Shown in pieces: positions 25,147 through 35,190 of a stretch of 64,000 nucleotides of DNA (the first letter of the stretch is position 1; each line of letters begins with the position of its first letter). The position numbers were made by a program, and so were the translations under genes. This stretch comes from Darksidea phi (taxonomy: Eukaryota > Ascomycota > Dothideomycetes > Pleosporales > Lentitheciaceae), in NCBI GenBank assembly GCA_030770425.1, contig JASJFT010000039.1, forward strand, positions 186,001 through 250,000, read 5' to 3'. The notes beneath the pieces are model-generated. The model did not search any database. It was not told the origin of the DNA and saw nothing but the letters and a program-made list of their open reading frames with translations.

Positions 25147-25973
25147 GGCAACGCCATTAGTGCGCTCACTATAATACTAGGACACAGATATGTAGGCACG
25201 TTCGCTGACTCTACCTAGTGAAGTAAATCCAGACTTGCCTTAAAGTACTGCACTTGCGATGGATGGTTGGCAGTTTTGTTCAGCCTAAATTATGATGCTT
25301 GGCTAGTAACGGTTTGCACGCCTCTGCATTCTGCATGATTCGTGAAAACCAAGCTAGCTAAAGAGCTTGACTCGGGGTCGTGTGGGATCCATCACCTCTA
25401 TTCGTCACATATCAGGATTATTCGGAATGGAACTGTTTGAGTGTCACCGCAATGACTTTGATGTGCCAGGAGGGAGAATTCGCTCGCCGAACTGCCAGGC
25501 TTGAAGTTCATGGTTATCATAGCGGGCGTAAATCACATCGGTGTTCTGCAATCTGTGATTAACTTTTCACAGTGGAAGCCTAGTCTCGCAGGGATTTTGG
25601 AGGAATTAGTTAAGATGGCGAAGCATAGCTATAAGTTCCCACCGTTGAACAGGCACTCGTCGGATCAAACGCTCACCAAAGCACTCGTAAAACTCCCCCA
25701 GATGCTCGTTCCTCCCATTCGGAACACCAGATTTTCTATCTGTATTATAACATCCAAGGTAGGGCGAATAGCGTTGCTTTAGGCAATATGCGTTCGAATG
25801 AAATCAAACATGTAGGTGCCCATAGAAAACCATCACCTCTGAAGAAGAGACCAGGGTTCCTATGATGCCTCCGTGAAAGCTAGAAGCCAAGCGCAACGGC
25901 CATGTAGGATATGATGGAGGCACTATTGCCGCTGTTAGTTCGTTACTAGACGATATAACGGTCTCAGCATACC
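25147..25973. other. Intergenic region, no confident gene
   Basis: About 830 bases. Its left part is the promoter of the Zn2Cys6 gene; its right part holds the 3' end of the next minus-strand gene. Open frames of 60-93 codons (25380-25782) show no introns, domains or signal features. Confidence 0.5.
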
Positions 25974-27652
25974 TTAAGCGCGCCTATAACCTTTATAGAC
26001 GACGGGTCCGTCACACTCGTCATCATCATCTTCGTTGTCGCTGTCGCAGTTGGCGTTGCAGTCAGAACCGTTATAGGTGTCGTGGAAATCCGTCCCGCGC
26101 AGCTTCGGCTTCATTGCCATAGCCAACTCCTCACTAGGAGCAAGACCTCCGAACATCTTCAGCTCCTCCGCCCTCAACGCGGCAAGCCTAGATCCTTCAC
26201 GCTCGACCTTAAGGTATTGCCGGTACGCGGAGGACATCTTAGCGTGATGATGATCTAACCTAGTGGTGTCCATATCTAGCATCTCTTGCACGGTGTACCG
26301 ACAGTGTTCTGGAGTCCTAAGTTCTTCTTCCATGGCCCTAACCTGTTCGGCTTTCCTGTGACGGTCCTCCCACCAATTCTCATGTTGAGAGCGGATTAGA
26401 GCATAGTAGCCCTCAAAGGTCTCGTTGTCCATAGCGTTCAGGCTCAGCTTATGTCCCGGGTATGCCTTCTCGAGCTCGTCACGTTTCCATATGATCTCGC
26501 GCACCTTGCAATAACGGGTGTAGGCTTCACCCGCGCGGCCAGCCATCGTCTTCACTTTTCCAATCTTAAACTGTTTGAGAATATGTTCCTCCAACGGGAG
26601 TCCCTGTGATGGATTAGTTATCGAGAAATGTGTCAGCGGGTCCAGTTGCGTACCGCTTGTTTGTCATCCACATCGCACTCCTCTAGCTGCAGCCTTGATG
26701 CTAGATCCGCATGATCCCGAGCCTTTCCATCAACCAGTGTTTCGCCATTGGTGAAGGCGGAGGCACGACAGTCGACCGAGCTACATACACTCTCGCCATA
26801 GCCAGACCTGGCGGAAGCAGTGCCCTCTGAAATCGAAAATATGTCTTCTGGACTTGGTTGGGAGGTAGCCGTGGCGACGCGGCCTTCCTCCGTTGAAGCT
26901 GGAAACGTGCGTTGCCTTAGATGGGGCGGGACGTACGCCTCCGGGGAGAGACCTACCCTCGGGCTTTCAGACGAATCAAGGCGAGGCTTTGGGAAAGCCC
27001 TCAGAGGGTTCTGGGTTGGAAGAGCCCCGCTTGTGGCGGCTCCTTTAGCTTCGGTTGTGGCTTCGAGGCTCCGAGACGGAGACAAGACCGCAACAGACGA
27101 GATATGAGTTCGCGGCGAATGGCTTGTCGGCACACGGGGAGCCGATGCGCTCATCTTAGGTACGGACCGTCGCGATTCTAGCTGGGCAGATTGCTCAGGG
27201 CAAACGTAGACACGGTTTATGGCACCGTGACGATTACCGCGCTTGCGGCCGGCCTCAGGGTCACGATTGAAACGTGGATCTGAATGTGAGGGTGGAAAGT
27301 TAGCAAAGCTCATCCAAGGTAGTTAGGCCTTGTTGCCTTAAACATGAGGTCGGGCTCTCTTGTAGGCCGTGACACGATCTGTACTTACCCTTGAGAACAC
27401 CAGGCCGAGGAACGCAGTCGGGATCTGGCTCGTACTCCTTTGCTCCCGGTGGTGCCGTGGGAAAGGCTTGGTTGAACCCAAATGGGTCCTTCCCTAGAGA
27501 GCACTAGTCAGTGTTCATGTCTTTTCTGTCGAACGCCCTTGCCGCCTCTCAGGTTAGCTTAGTATGCAGCAGCTCACAGCTTCTGCTGTAGGCGATACAA
27601 GCGAGACCGATGGCGGTAATAGGGACAACTTACTATCCTTGACGCCCGGCAT
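25974..27652 (-). CDS. Uncharacterised protein with a YVPPHLR motif and an acidic tail
   Basis: Four exons: 27652-27634, 27493-27389, 27279-26654, 26603-25974; 459 aa. Exon 1 is only 19 nt (MPGVKD plus one base). Phases agree at all three introns. The first 250 residues are Pro/Ser/Arg-rich and probably disordered; within them SPEAYVPPHLRQR resembles the N-terminal YVPPHLR motif of the Ded1/DDX3 RNA helicases. The second half is helical and charged (YCKVREIIWKRDELEKAYPG), and the C-terminus is a run of Asp/Glu before YKGYRRA. I do not recognise a catalytic domain, signal or membrane segment. A role in mRNA or translation is a guess from the motif only. The open frame from 27313 is a trap: its ATG lies inside the second intron. 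Confidence 0.65.
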
Positions 27653-28112
27653 TATATCCTGCTTGCAATCGCGAAAGGGAGTCCAAGTGGGGATGTAACA
27701 GTCGATGCGGTATGTTTCGGTGCTGGATGTCGAGAAATGGGTTGTTTGGGTAAACTCGACGTGAAGGCGAGAGCACTTCACTGTTGGGCAGGAAGCGCGA
27801 ACGTGCGGGAGACGCGTTGTCAGGTGAGCAATGATGGCTTGTGCCCTTCACTCAATCGGCAGGCGTGGGAGTACAGGTATCGGTGAAAAATCAGGCGTAC
27901 GAAAGCAGACAATCCTGAGAGAAACTGCAAGATGGGAGATGCGAAGTTGGATTAAATAGAGCGAGAGATTAGATAAAACAAACGTTAGGCTAGAAAAGTA
28001 GTGGTGGAAAAGCAATGTGCACAGCCATGGTTCGCAACACTCTTGTAGGTCAAGAATCCTGCCACAACAAGGTTGCCTAAGATACGGCTTGAACCACCAT
28101 GGTTCAAGAGCT
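27653..28112. other. Intergenic region between tandem minus-strand genes
   Basis: About 460 bases with the promoter of the YVPPHLR protein (left) and the 3' end of the lipase gene (right). AT-rich near 27940-28000. No credible gene. Confidence 0.55.
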
Positions 28113-29270
28113 CTAGCAACTTGCAATAGCATTGAAATACCAGCCGTGTGCGAAAATATCCGTAACGACCCATGCCGCATTTCCCCGCAGATTGAGACTT
28201 CCTTCATACTTCCTGATATCCCCAGAGCGCACTTGTTTATTATTTCCCTTATCAATGTAGTACTCTGGACTGATATGCGCGAAGCCAAAAGCAATCGGAG
28301 GAACGCGCGGAATGGGATCGTTCAAGTGTGTTACGCGATAGTTGCCTCCGGCCTGATTGGTGATATAATTGCTCAGCCTCAAGCCCGCAATTCTCGGTGC
28401 GCCGAACGTGTACAGCGCAACATCGTACCCGTTGTTGCGTAGTTGTGCGGCGGCGAGGGAGGCGATCGCACCACCAAGCGAATGCCCTGTAGCCACGATC
28501 TTGTAGTCTGGCTGTAATTTGGCTAACTGTTTCAGGGCTGCCAGGATGTCTTTGCGGGAGTCGACCCAGGACTGCCAGAAGCCGCCGTGCGCGGTACAAC
28601 CATCGCAAAGATCTGTGGTGACAGCTTTGTAATCAAAGTTGGTGAGCCAATTGTCGACAGAGACGGTGCCACGGAAGGCTACTACGATGAGCTTGTTGGA
28701 TGAGTCGGTACCGACGTATCCTGTCACGTCTGTGCTAAGCGTGCTGGGACATGTTAGCTGTGGAAAGTGGGATATATGGGCGGGCATAGGTATTATCAAC
28801 GCTAGAATGCCGTATAGAAGGCAAGGTTTGTACATGAGAAAAAGGAGACGCAGGAAGGCCGCAATGTATGTGTGACTGGACGGGCGGTCCTCAAGTCCGT
28901 TTACGGGGAGTGAATTAGGGATTGCGAACATGCACCCACCGCATGATGGGAAATGCAACGCAGAGTCCAACACTCACCTTTCATATTCGATGACCGATGA
29001 GGCATTAGCAGCTTCCACAAGTGGACAGCTCTTCGATTTGCATGTTATTCTATCTCCAGGCGAATTGTAGTTATTTTTGCAGTATGCCGCGGAGGCATAC
29101 TGCTCCATCAGGTTGAAGGTACTGAGCAGCTGCGAATCGACTCCTGTTCGATGTTAGCCATGGCCAAACCAAATAGAGTTGCGAATACCTCTCTTCTCCT
29201 CCATAAAAGGCATAGCCAAGCCACCACCTGCAAACAACAGAATGAAAATGAGCGACAGAAGGTACACCAT
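28113..29270 (-). CDS. Secreted class 3 lipase / feruloyl-esterase-like hydrolase
   Basis: Three exons: 29270-29189, 29143-28978, 28743-28113; 292 aa. Family enzymes hydrolyse triacylglycerols or feruloyl esters outside the cell. The start MVYLLSLIFILLFAGGGLA is a clear signal peptide. After splicing, LLSTFNLMEQYASAAYC matches the helix at the start of the mature Thermomyces/Rhizomucor-type lipases. The nucleophile is Ser171 in GHSLGG; Asp lies in HLNDPIPRVPP and His in AHGWYFN near the end, completing the triad. AFRGT carries the oxyanion-hole region. Cys pairs (YCKNN, ITCKSKSC, LCDGC and the terminal Cys) suit disulfides. The second intron is long for this genome (234 bp) and contains an in-frame ATG, so the last exon looks open far upstream; the spliced form is the one with signal peptide and family N-terminus. 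Confidence 0.87.
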
Positions 29271-30046
29271 GGTGCAAAAGAATGACTGAAGTGAGTGACG
29301 GGAGGAGTCAATCGACACGAGATGCCTGAGCGCCCTCAAGGCTCCTTTTCTGTACTTCACCTAGTGCTTGTCCTAGGTATGCGAGAAAGCCGCGCTGCAA
29401 CCCGCTATCCGGCTTGGTCACTTTAGGTGCCGAAAGTAGGAAGCACAGTGAAATACGAGCCCACTATGCAAGCCACTCCGTCCCCGCACATTCCGAACGC
29501 ACCCCGGGGAAGCCAACCCGTGCTATTTATTGGGCGAGCTAGTCTTTGGGGTGAAGCCCATAGCTGGTCGTGGTCACAGTAAATATCAGTGTACGCAATG
29601 CTATTGGCTGGTGCGGAAGGTAGCCATAGTTGGCCGGCGGCTCGCCGAGTGCAGGCATTCGAAGGCGCGCCGCATGTTTCGTATCGATCTTCCGGGTCGC
29701 ACATCACATAGTTTGGCTCGATAGCAACACGGGAGAGGAGGTGCTTGGTAGGGTTTAGGAAGGACAGCTGAATCGGCTGGAATGCAACAGCCTATATTTG
29801 ACGCTAGTCCATTTCTGTGCTAGACGACGGCTCGACGGCCTTTGCTGCACATGTGCTAAGTGCCATTCTGGAAGGCAGTGAGCAAGCAACTTGTAGATGG
29901 CTGGATATGCTCGTACATTGAGATTCAACATGGATAGAGAGTCTGTCGAATGAATGCGCATCAAGGGAGGGATCGCTGACCGTAACTCGTGTTGTGGCTG
30001 ATCGCTTCAGAGCCAACATGAGCGCCGCTCTTGTTGTCACCCTCCT
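29271..30046. other. Intergenic region upstream of the lipase
   Basis: About 780 bases. Its left part should be the lipase promoter. Open frames of 60-100 codons on both strands show no family features. No clear TATA box. Confidence 0.5.
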
Positions 30047-30524
30047 ATGACCATCAGAAACCTTATCGCCAATTCGACACCCACCATGCCCTCGAAAGAA
30101 CGGCAAACCGCCGACGCCCTAGTCATCGCCTTCAACACTATGGACAACGCAACAGTTATCTCCCTCCTCCCTCAACTACAAACCACAGTCCAACGCTGCC
30201 TACCTCGCCAACCTCAACAGCATGAAAACTATCTTCACGGACTTCTCCATTACCGTGAATGATGCCGTAGAAGGTACTTCTTTAAATTCTGAAGGCAAAG
30301 AGAGAAAAGAAATCGTGATGTTCGTTGAAGCGAGGGGGGAGACGCTTGTGGGTGAATATCAGAATGAATATGTGTGGAAGATGGGATTTGAGGAAAGCGG
30401 AGGGAAGATTGACGAGTGGATTGAGTATGTGGATGTTGGGATGGCGAGAGACTTTTATCCCAAGTTGGCTAGACAGATCAAAAAGAAAGCGCAGGAGGCT
30501 CAAGAAGTCAAAGCTGAGAAGTAA
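30047..30524 (+). pseudogene. Probably broken SnoaL-like / NTF2-fold gene
   Basis: Two overlapping frames together resemble one small NTF2-fold protein of the SnoaL-like type. The first frame gives PSKERQTADALVIAFNTMDN and then loses similarity near 30150; the second frame, open from about 30023 and clearly family-like from 30171, gives SLNYKPQSNAAYLANLNSM and KTIFTDFS, ending with a Lys-rich tail at 30524. Between them a segment of roughly ten residues expected after the first helix appears to be missing and the frame shifts. The region is too short for an intron (a GT..AG pair there would be 33 bp). Either a deletion has broken the gene, or a sequencing error is present, or translation starts at ATG 30222 to make a truncated 100-aa product. 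Confidence 0.4.
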
Positions 30525-30883
30525 AAGGGTGGAAGCAGATGCTTTGTTCTTCGCACCGACACGTCTGGCGCTGAGCTTGCTCGGTTTGAAAGACCAATCT
30601 TGCAATCACGTATGGGCTCTCTTGTTATCCCAAGCAGACGATATTCCGCATCCGAAATGATTACTGGAGTCGGAAGAGCTAGGAGACCGGTCAACATTTG
30701 ATAGCAGTGACCTTGGAAGTGTGATTCTTTTTTGGTGAAATTGTCCAGTGCGACTAAGAATCGTGTCGACTTTGCCATTTCTGAATAATAGAGAATGCAT
30801 GAGTGGAGTGCTGGAGATGGATAATCGTATTCCTAGTGAGGGGAGAAGCTTGGGCCGTGGGTGAACGAGGCGAGGCTTATCTA
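30525..30883. other. Intergenic region between convergent genes
   Basis: About 360 bases with the 3' ends of the SnoaL-like frame and the RidA gene. Shadow frames only. Confidence 0.55.
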
Positions 30884-31337
30884 TCAGTTCAAAACCGCCA
30901 CACACTCAATCTCAACATCCGTCCCCAACGGCAATGCCGCAACCTGCACACAAGTCCTCGCCGGAAGCTCCATCTTATCCGGGAAGAATTCCAAATACAC
31001 CTCGTTCATCGGCGCAAAGTCGTTCGTCATATCCGTCAAGTACACGTTCGCCTTCACGATGTTTTTGATATCGGATCCAGCATCCTTCAATACGTTGGAG
31101 ATGATGTCCATTACTGCTCTCTGGCGCAGGTTTAGTAGGAGGTGAAAACATTGACGAGAGGAAACTCACGGTTCGCTCTTTGATGCCTCCTTCGACGAGC
31201 TTGTTGGTTATAGGATCTAGGCCAATGTTGCCGGACAGGTAGACCATTCCGTTACTCTTGACAGCGGAGGAGAAGGGCATGACGGGGAAGGGTGCGGGGG
31301 CTGCGCTTGAGTGGACGACTTCTCGTTTTGAGGCCAT
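30884..31337 (-). CDS. RidA/YjgF/YER057c family enamine/imine deaminase
   Basis: Two exons: 31337-31170 and 31120-30884; 134 aa. RidA proteins hydrolyse reactive 2-aminoacrylate and related enamines/imines made by PLP enzymes; yeast homologues are Hmf1 and Mmf1. The family strand GMVYLSGNIGLDP and the C-terminal signature (IVKANVYLTDM, then PARTCVQVAALPLGTDVEIECVAV) are intact, with the key Arg in PARTCV and Glu in IEC. The intron is 49 bp, phase 0. An in-frame ATG at 31379 would add 14 residues (MNALSKYQYPTTSK) that could be a weak mitochondrial leader, so both a cytosolic and a mitochondrial form are possible. Length is normal for the family. Confidence 0.88.
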
Positions 31338-32301
31338 TTTGGAAGTAGTCGGATATTGGTATTTGGACAAGGCGTTCAATGATTCCGAAACGGAAGAGTA
31401 TTAACAATTTGATAGGAGATTGATGGAGCCGTTGTAGTAACTAAGTATTTGCTAAGACTTTATATTCTCCCAAGTGGTGTCAAGGATGTGATGGACGCGC
31501 CCTTCAAAGACCACATGCTGACAAATGCATAGTCTAATGTAAATCGGCTTCCTATCGCTAGCAGAATAGGTGCCCAGGAAGTATTAGCCCTTATACGCTT
31601 AATTTAAATGATAACCAACAAGCCATTGTTGGCTCGCCCAATTATGATAATGTCTGTTCCGTCGGACATAGGGAGACTGGTAAATGCCCCCCGCTACCTT
31701 CAGCATTTCGAGTGTGCGTTAAGGAACGCACTTTAGCATTTTTCAATTGAAAGACTTCTTAGTTATTGTTGTTGTTGTTTGCAAAGTCCTACAGGGACTT
31801 TATCTCATCGCAAAGGGTCAGGGTAGATGGCATGATGGTGGAATCTCCTGAGAACATTGCGCTTGTTCTCAATCCTCAGATGGCCTAAGCACTTCAAATC
31901 ACCTGTCTTTGCACTTAATTGCTGGTGAGGACGATCTCGAGAAGAATATCAGTCGTGGTCCACTTCACAAACCAAACAGTATTGTGAGCCTCTTTCGTAC
32001 CCATCAACCTTTTCACTCTGCATTTTAGAGCTTGGCCAATGCGAACGAGGGACGACGTGAATTGGATGATGGGGAAGAGAAGGGGATTGAGAGGTGACAC
32101 GACCGACTCGGCGGAACAGCCCTGTTGAAGTATTACTCTCTAAAGTTGATCAGACTACAATACCCGCGGATAAAATTGAATCGGCGAAAGTAGTGGCACT
32201 CCAACGCACAATGTATAAGGCGATCAAGCTATGTCCATATACCGGCTGGACCTCCTACTGTACAGGACGTTCACAGGATGATTATATCAACCAGCGCTTC
32301 A
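31338..32301. other. AT-rich intergenic region
   Basis: About 960 bases. The left part is the RidA promoter; the middle (31440-31900) is AT-rich with a (TTG)n run near 31767; the right part carries the 3' end of the BolA gene. Open frames at 31915-32456 are shadows or lie in the BolA 3' region. No gene supported. Confidence 0.55.
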
Positions 32302-32836
32302 TCATTGCTCAGCGGTTTCTTTTTGCTTTAGCTTTTCCTCTTCTTCCGGCGTCCGCGTCTTCAGCTGTAGCGCATGAATACCGCCTTCCATTGCCATCTC
32401 GTCCCTCAGAAGTGAATAGATCATGCGGTGTCGAGCGGGCTGCATCTTGGACTTGAAGGCTTCGGATGTAACGATAACGCTTGAAAAGTTAGTTGCTTTG
32501 CTCTAATGTTAGTCTCCTGGGATAGGATCAGCTTGTACCGGAAATGTGTCTACCCGGACATTAGTAAAAATGAGATTGGTGGAACATAAATGGCACCTCT
32601 TTGCTCGTCACACCTTGCATGGCCTTGTGATGCGAATGAAGGTGCGAGTCATTATGTATCTCTAAAGTTGTCGGTTTGAGTGCCTCTGTGAGCTATGTAA
32701 AGTCAGTACTAATACCGCTGCTCGATGGAAGCGAGTAGCTTGCCTTTGATCGCATAGCATCTTCCATTGGAGTCATTGTTTGAGACATTGTGGATGCGAA
32801 TCGCTTGCTGGCGACTACCACCCTCCGTGTAAGCAT
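32302..32836 (-). CDS. Mitochondrial BolA-like protein (Bol1/Bol3 type)
   Basis: Four exons: 32836-32744, 32692-32597, 32549-32539, 32479-32302; 125 aa. BolA proteins pair with monothiol glutaredoxins and help deliver 4Fe-4S clusters, notably to lipoate synthase. The first 16 residues, MLTRRVVVASKRFAST, are Arg/Lys-rich without acidic residues, a typical mitochondrial leader; a second ATG at 32788 would remove it. The BolA core reads LTEALKPTTLEIHNDSHLH, then RVIVTSEAF, ARHRMIYSLL and GGIHALQLKTRTPEE. His in DSHLHSHH and in IHAL are the expected metal/glutathione-contact positions. Exon 3 is an 11-nt microexon (Thr-His-Phe-Arg) and intron 1 begins GC rather than GT (AAG/GCAAGC), so automated callers may miss this gene. 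Divergent from the ACSF3-like gene. Confidence 0.85.
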
Positions 32837-33247
32837 CAATAGTCGCTTGGTTGAATGGTCGGGATTGATGGATTAGTCAGAGGCCGCGTGAGTTCGTGAT
32901 GAAGGGTGTTGGTTCGCAGAAAGCTTCGGAGCCAGAGTTGCTGGCTGAGCCGACGCCAAGACTTAGGCTCGGGAACACATTTTGTCGTCACTGTGAAAGG
33001 ATCTCAAAAGTGCCAATTGAAACTTGACGTGCCTGTCAAAACTCTACAATGCCGTATTTCTGAGCCGAAGATTCTGTTCTGCAGCGGCATACTCCCATTG
33101 GACCAGCGACGTTTCCAGTTATGCGAATTGCGCAGAGCGAATATCAATCTGATTTGCATCCCGGCCAGCGATCCTGATCCGAACTGCCGTCCTCCGAAGG
33201 CCTGCATCCAGCCGTGGTATTATCCCGGGCTCTGACCTCCACACTCC
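32837..33247. promoter_or_regulatory. Divergent promoter of the BolA and ACSF3-like genes
   Basis: 411 bases between the two start codons, so the pair probably shares regulatory DNA. No TATA box is evident, as usual for housekeeping genes. A 109-codon plus-strand frame (32906-33235) has no family features. Confidence 0.5.
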
Positions 33248-35190
33248 ATGTGGGCGAAAGCATCGTGCTCACGTACACTCGCTTTTCAAGGACATAGGTT
33301 CACCTCCCGTTATTCGCACGCTCTACGACATCCATTATCCTTCACAGCAGGTAGAATGGCATCCACATTGCCCCGCCTCCCCATCTTCGAAGCGATCAAG
33401 AAGCACGATGGCAAGAGCACGGCGGTTGTCCATGGGTTGTCGGGGAGGACATTTACCTACGGGGAGCTGGTGAATGATGTTGCGGCTGCGAAGGATAAGC
33501 TGCAGAGGAATGCTGGTGGGAAGAGTACGGCGGGAGAGAGGATATCGTTCCTCGTTGAGAATGGGTACGACTATGTAGGTGCGCATTGAGTACAGCCCAA
33601 TCCCCTTAAATAACGGAAGGGATATATGTTGACCTTATGATAGTGACCCTGCTTTCTATCCTCGCTGCACACGCAATTGCCGTCCCGTTATCGCCTACCT
33701 TCCCTGCGCACGAGCTCCGATACATCATTGATCAGAGTGAATCGATCATGCTTCTCTCCTCTAAGATGTTCCAGGCAAAAGCAGATGAGGTGTTGAAAGA
33801 GGGCATGGAGACATCGCCAATAAATTACAAGCAGGAGAAAATCATGATGGGCAAGACGGACGACTATGTTACGCTAGAAAACCCCACAAGTGACAAAGGG
33901 GGCATGATGTTGTATACTTCAGGGACGACAAACCGACCGAAGGGTGTACTACTACCGCAAGACGTGCTCACAGCACAGTCACAGTCGTTGTTGCAGGCTT
34001 GGGATTACAGCAGCAAAGATGTACTGTTGCATGTGCTACCTCTCCACCACATTCACGGAACCGTAAACGCGCTTCTGACACCTCTCTTCGTTGGTAGCAC
34101 GATAGAGTTTCAGTTCCCGTTCAATGCGACCGCCGTTTGGGAGCGACTGGCCGCTCCTTTCCTCTCGAATCCTGATCCAGCGAAGAAGCCTATAACCTTC
34201 CTGACCGTTGTACCCACAATATATACGCGTCTACTTGCGTCGCATCAAAGCTTATCGCCTGAGCTACAGGCCGCCACCAAGACCGCGTTACACCCCTCCA
34301 ACATGCGTCTCAACATCTCCGGCTCTGCAGCGCTTCCCACACCAGTGAAATCCGCCTGGACCGAGCTCAGCGGCGGCAACGTCCTTCTCGAACGCTACGG
34401 CATGACCGAGGTCGGCATGGCGCTATCTTGTGGTCTCTCCTTCGCTGATCGTGTAGACGGTTCGGTAGGCTGGCCGCTCCCCTCAGTGCAAGCTCGCCTC
34501 GTCGACACAGAAACCGGCGAAGTTATAGAAGAGGGAAAGGAGATCGACTCATCAACAGGCCGCGAACGGCTTGGCGAAATCCAGCTTCGTGGTCCCACTA
34601 TTTTCCGGGAATACTGGAAAAACTCGGAAGCAACAATGAAGGAATTTACAAATGATGCGGACGGGCAAGGGAAATGGTTCAAAACAGGTGACGTTGCCAT
34701 ACGACGAAACGTCGACGGTGCAGGGAAAAGCAGTCAAGACTGGGCCCACGGCCCACTCTATTTCATCCAAGGCCGCAAATCCGCCGACATCATCAAAACG
34801 GGCGGCGAAAAAGTTTCGGCCCTCGAAATCGAGCGCGAAATGCTTTCCCTCCCGCAAGTAAGCGAAGTCGCCGTCGTAGGCCTCCCGTCGGAAGCTTGGG
34901 GTCAGAAAGTTGCTGCTGTCGTCATGCTCAGCGAAAAGGGCAAAACAGCGGGAAGAGGCGGCAAGGCGTGGTCTGCGCTTGATATGCGTAGGGAGTTGAA
35001 GGAGTTGCTAGCAAACTACAAGATTCCGCAAGAGATGAAGATTGTGGAGAATATTCCGCGAAATGCGATGGGTAAGATTAATAAAAAGCAGTTGGTCAAG
35101 GAGATCTGGGGAGAGCCGGTGCAAAAGGTGACAAATGGGGCGGCTGTGGTGCCTAACGGAGCTATTGCCGTGCCTAACGGGAGTGTTTGA
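33248..35190 (+). CDS. ACSF3-like malonyl-CoA synthetase (mitochondrial acyl-CoA synthetase)
   Basis: Two exons: 33248-33578 and 33644-35190; 625 aa. The AMP-forming synthetase activates malonate (family ACSF3) or another short acid to its CoA ester; mitochondrial malonyl-CoA feeds type II fatty-acid synthesis and lipoate production. The N-terminus (MWAKASCSRTLAFQ, Arg/Ser/His-rich to about residue 37) looks like a mitochondrial leader, and a second ATG follows at MASTLPRL. The AMP-binding motif YTSGTTNRPKGV is near residue 200, followed by LPLHHIHG, ISGSAALP, ERYGMTE, the FKTGDVA loop and the C-terminal catalytic Lys in NAMGKINKKQL. The donor is GTGCGC at 33579; the alternative GTAGGT four bases earlier would give a stop. 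The tail has three PNG units (VVPNGAIAVPNGSV). Confidence 0.82.
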
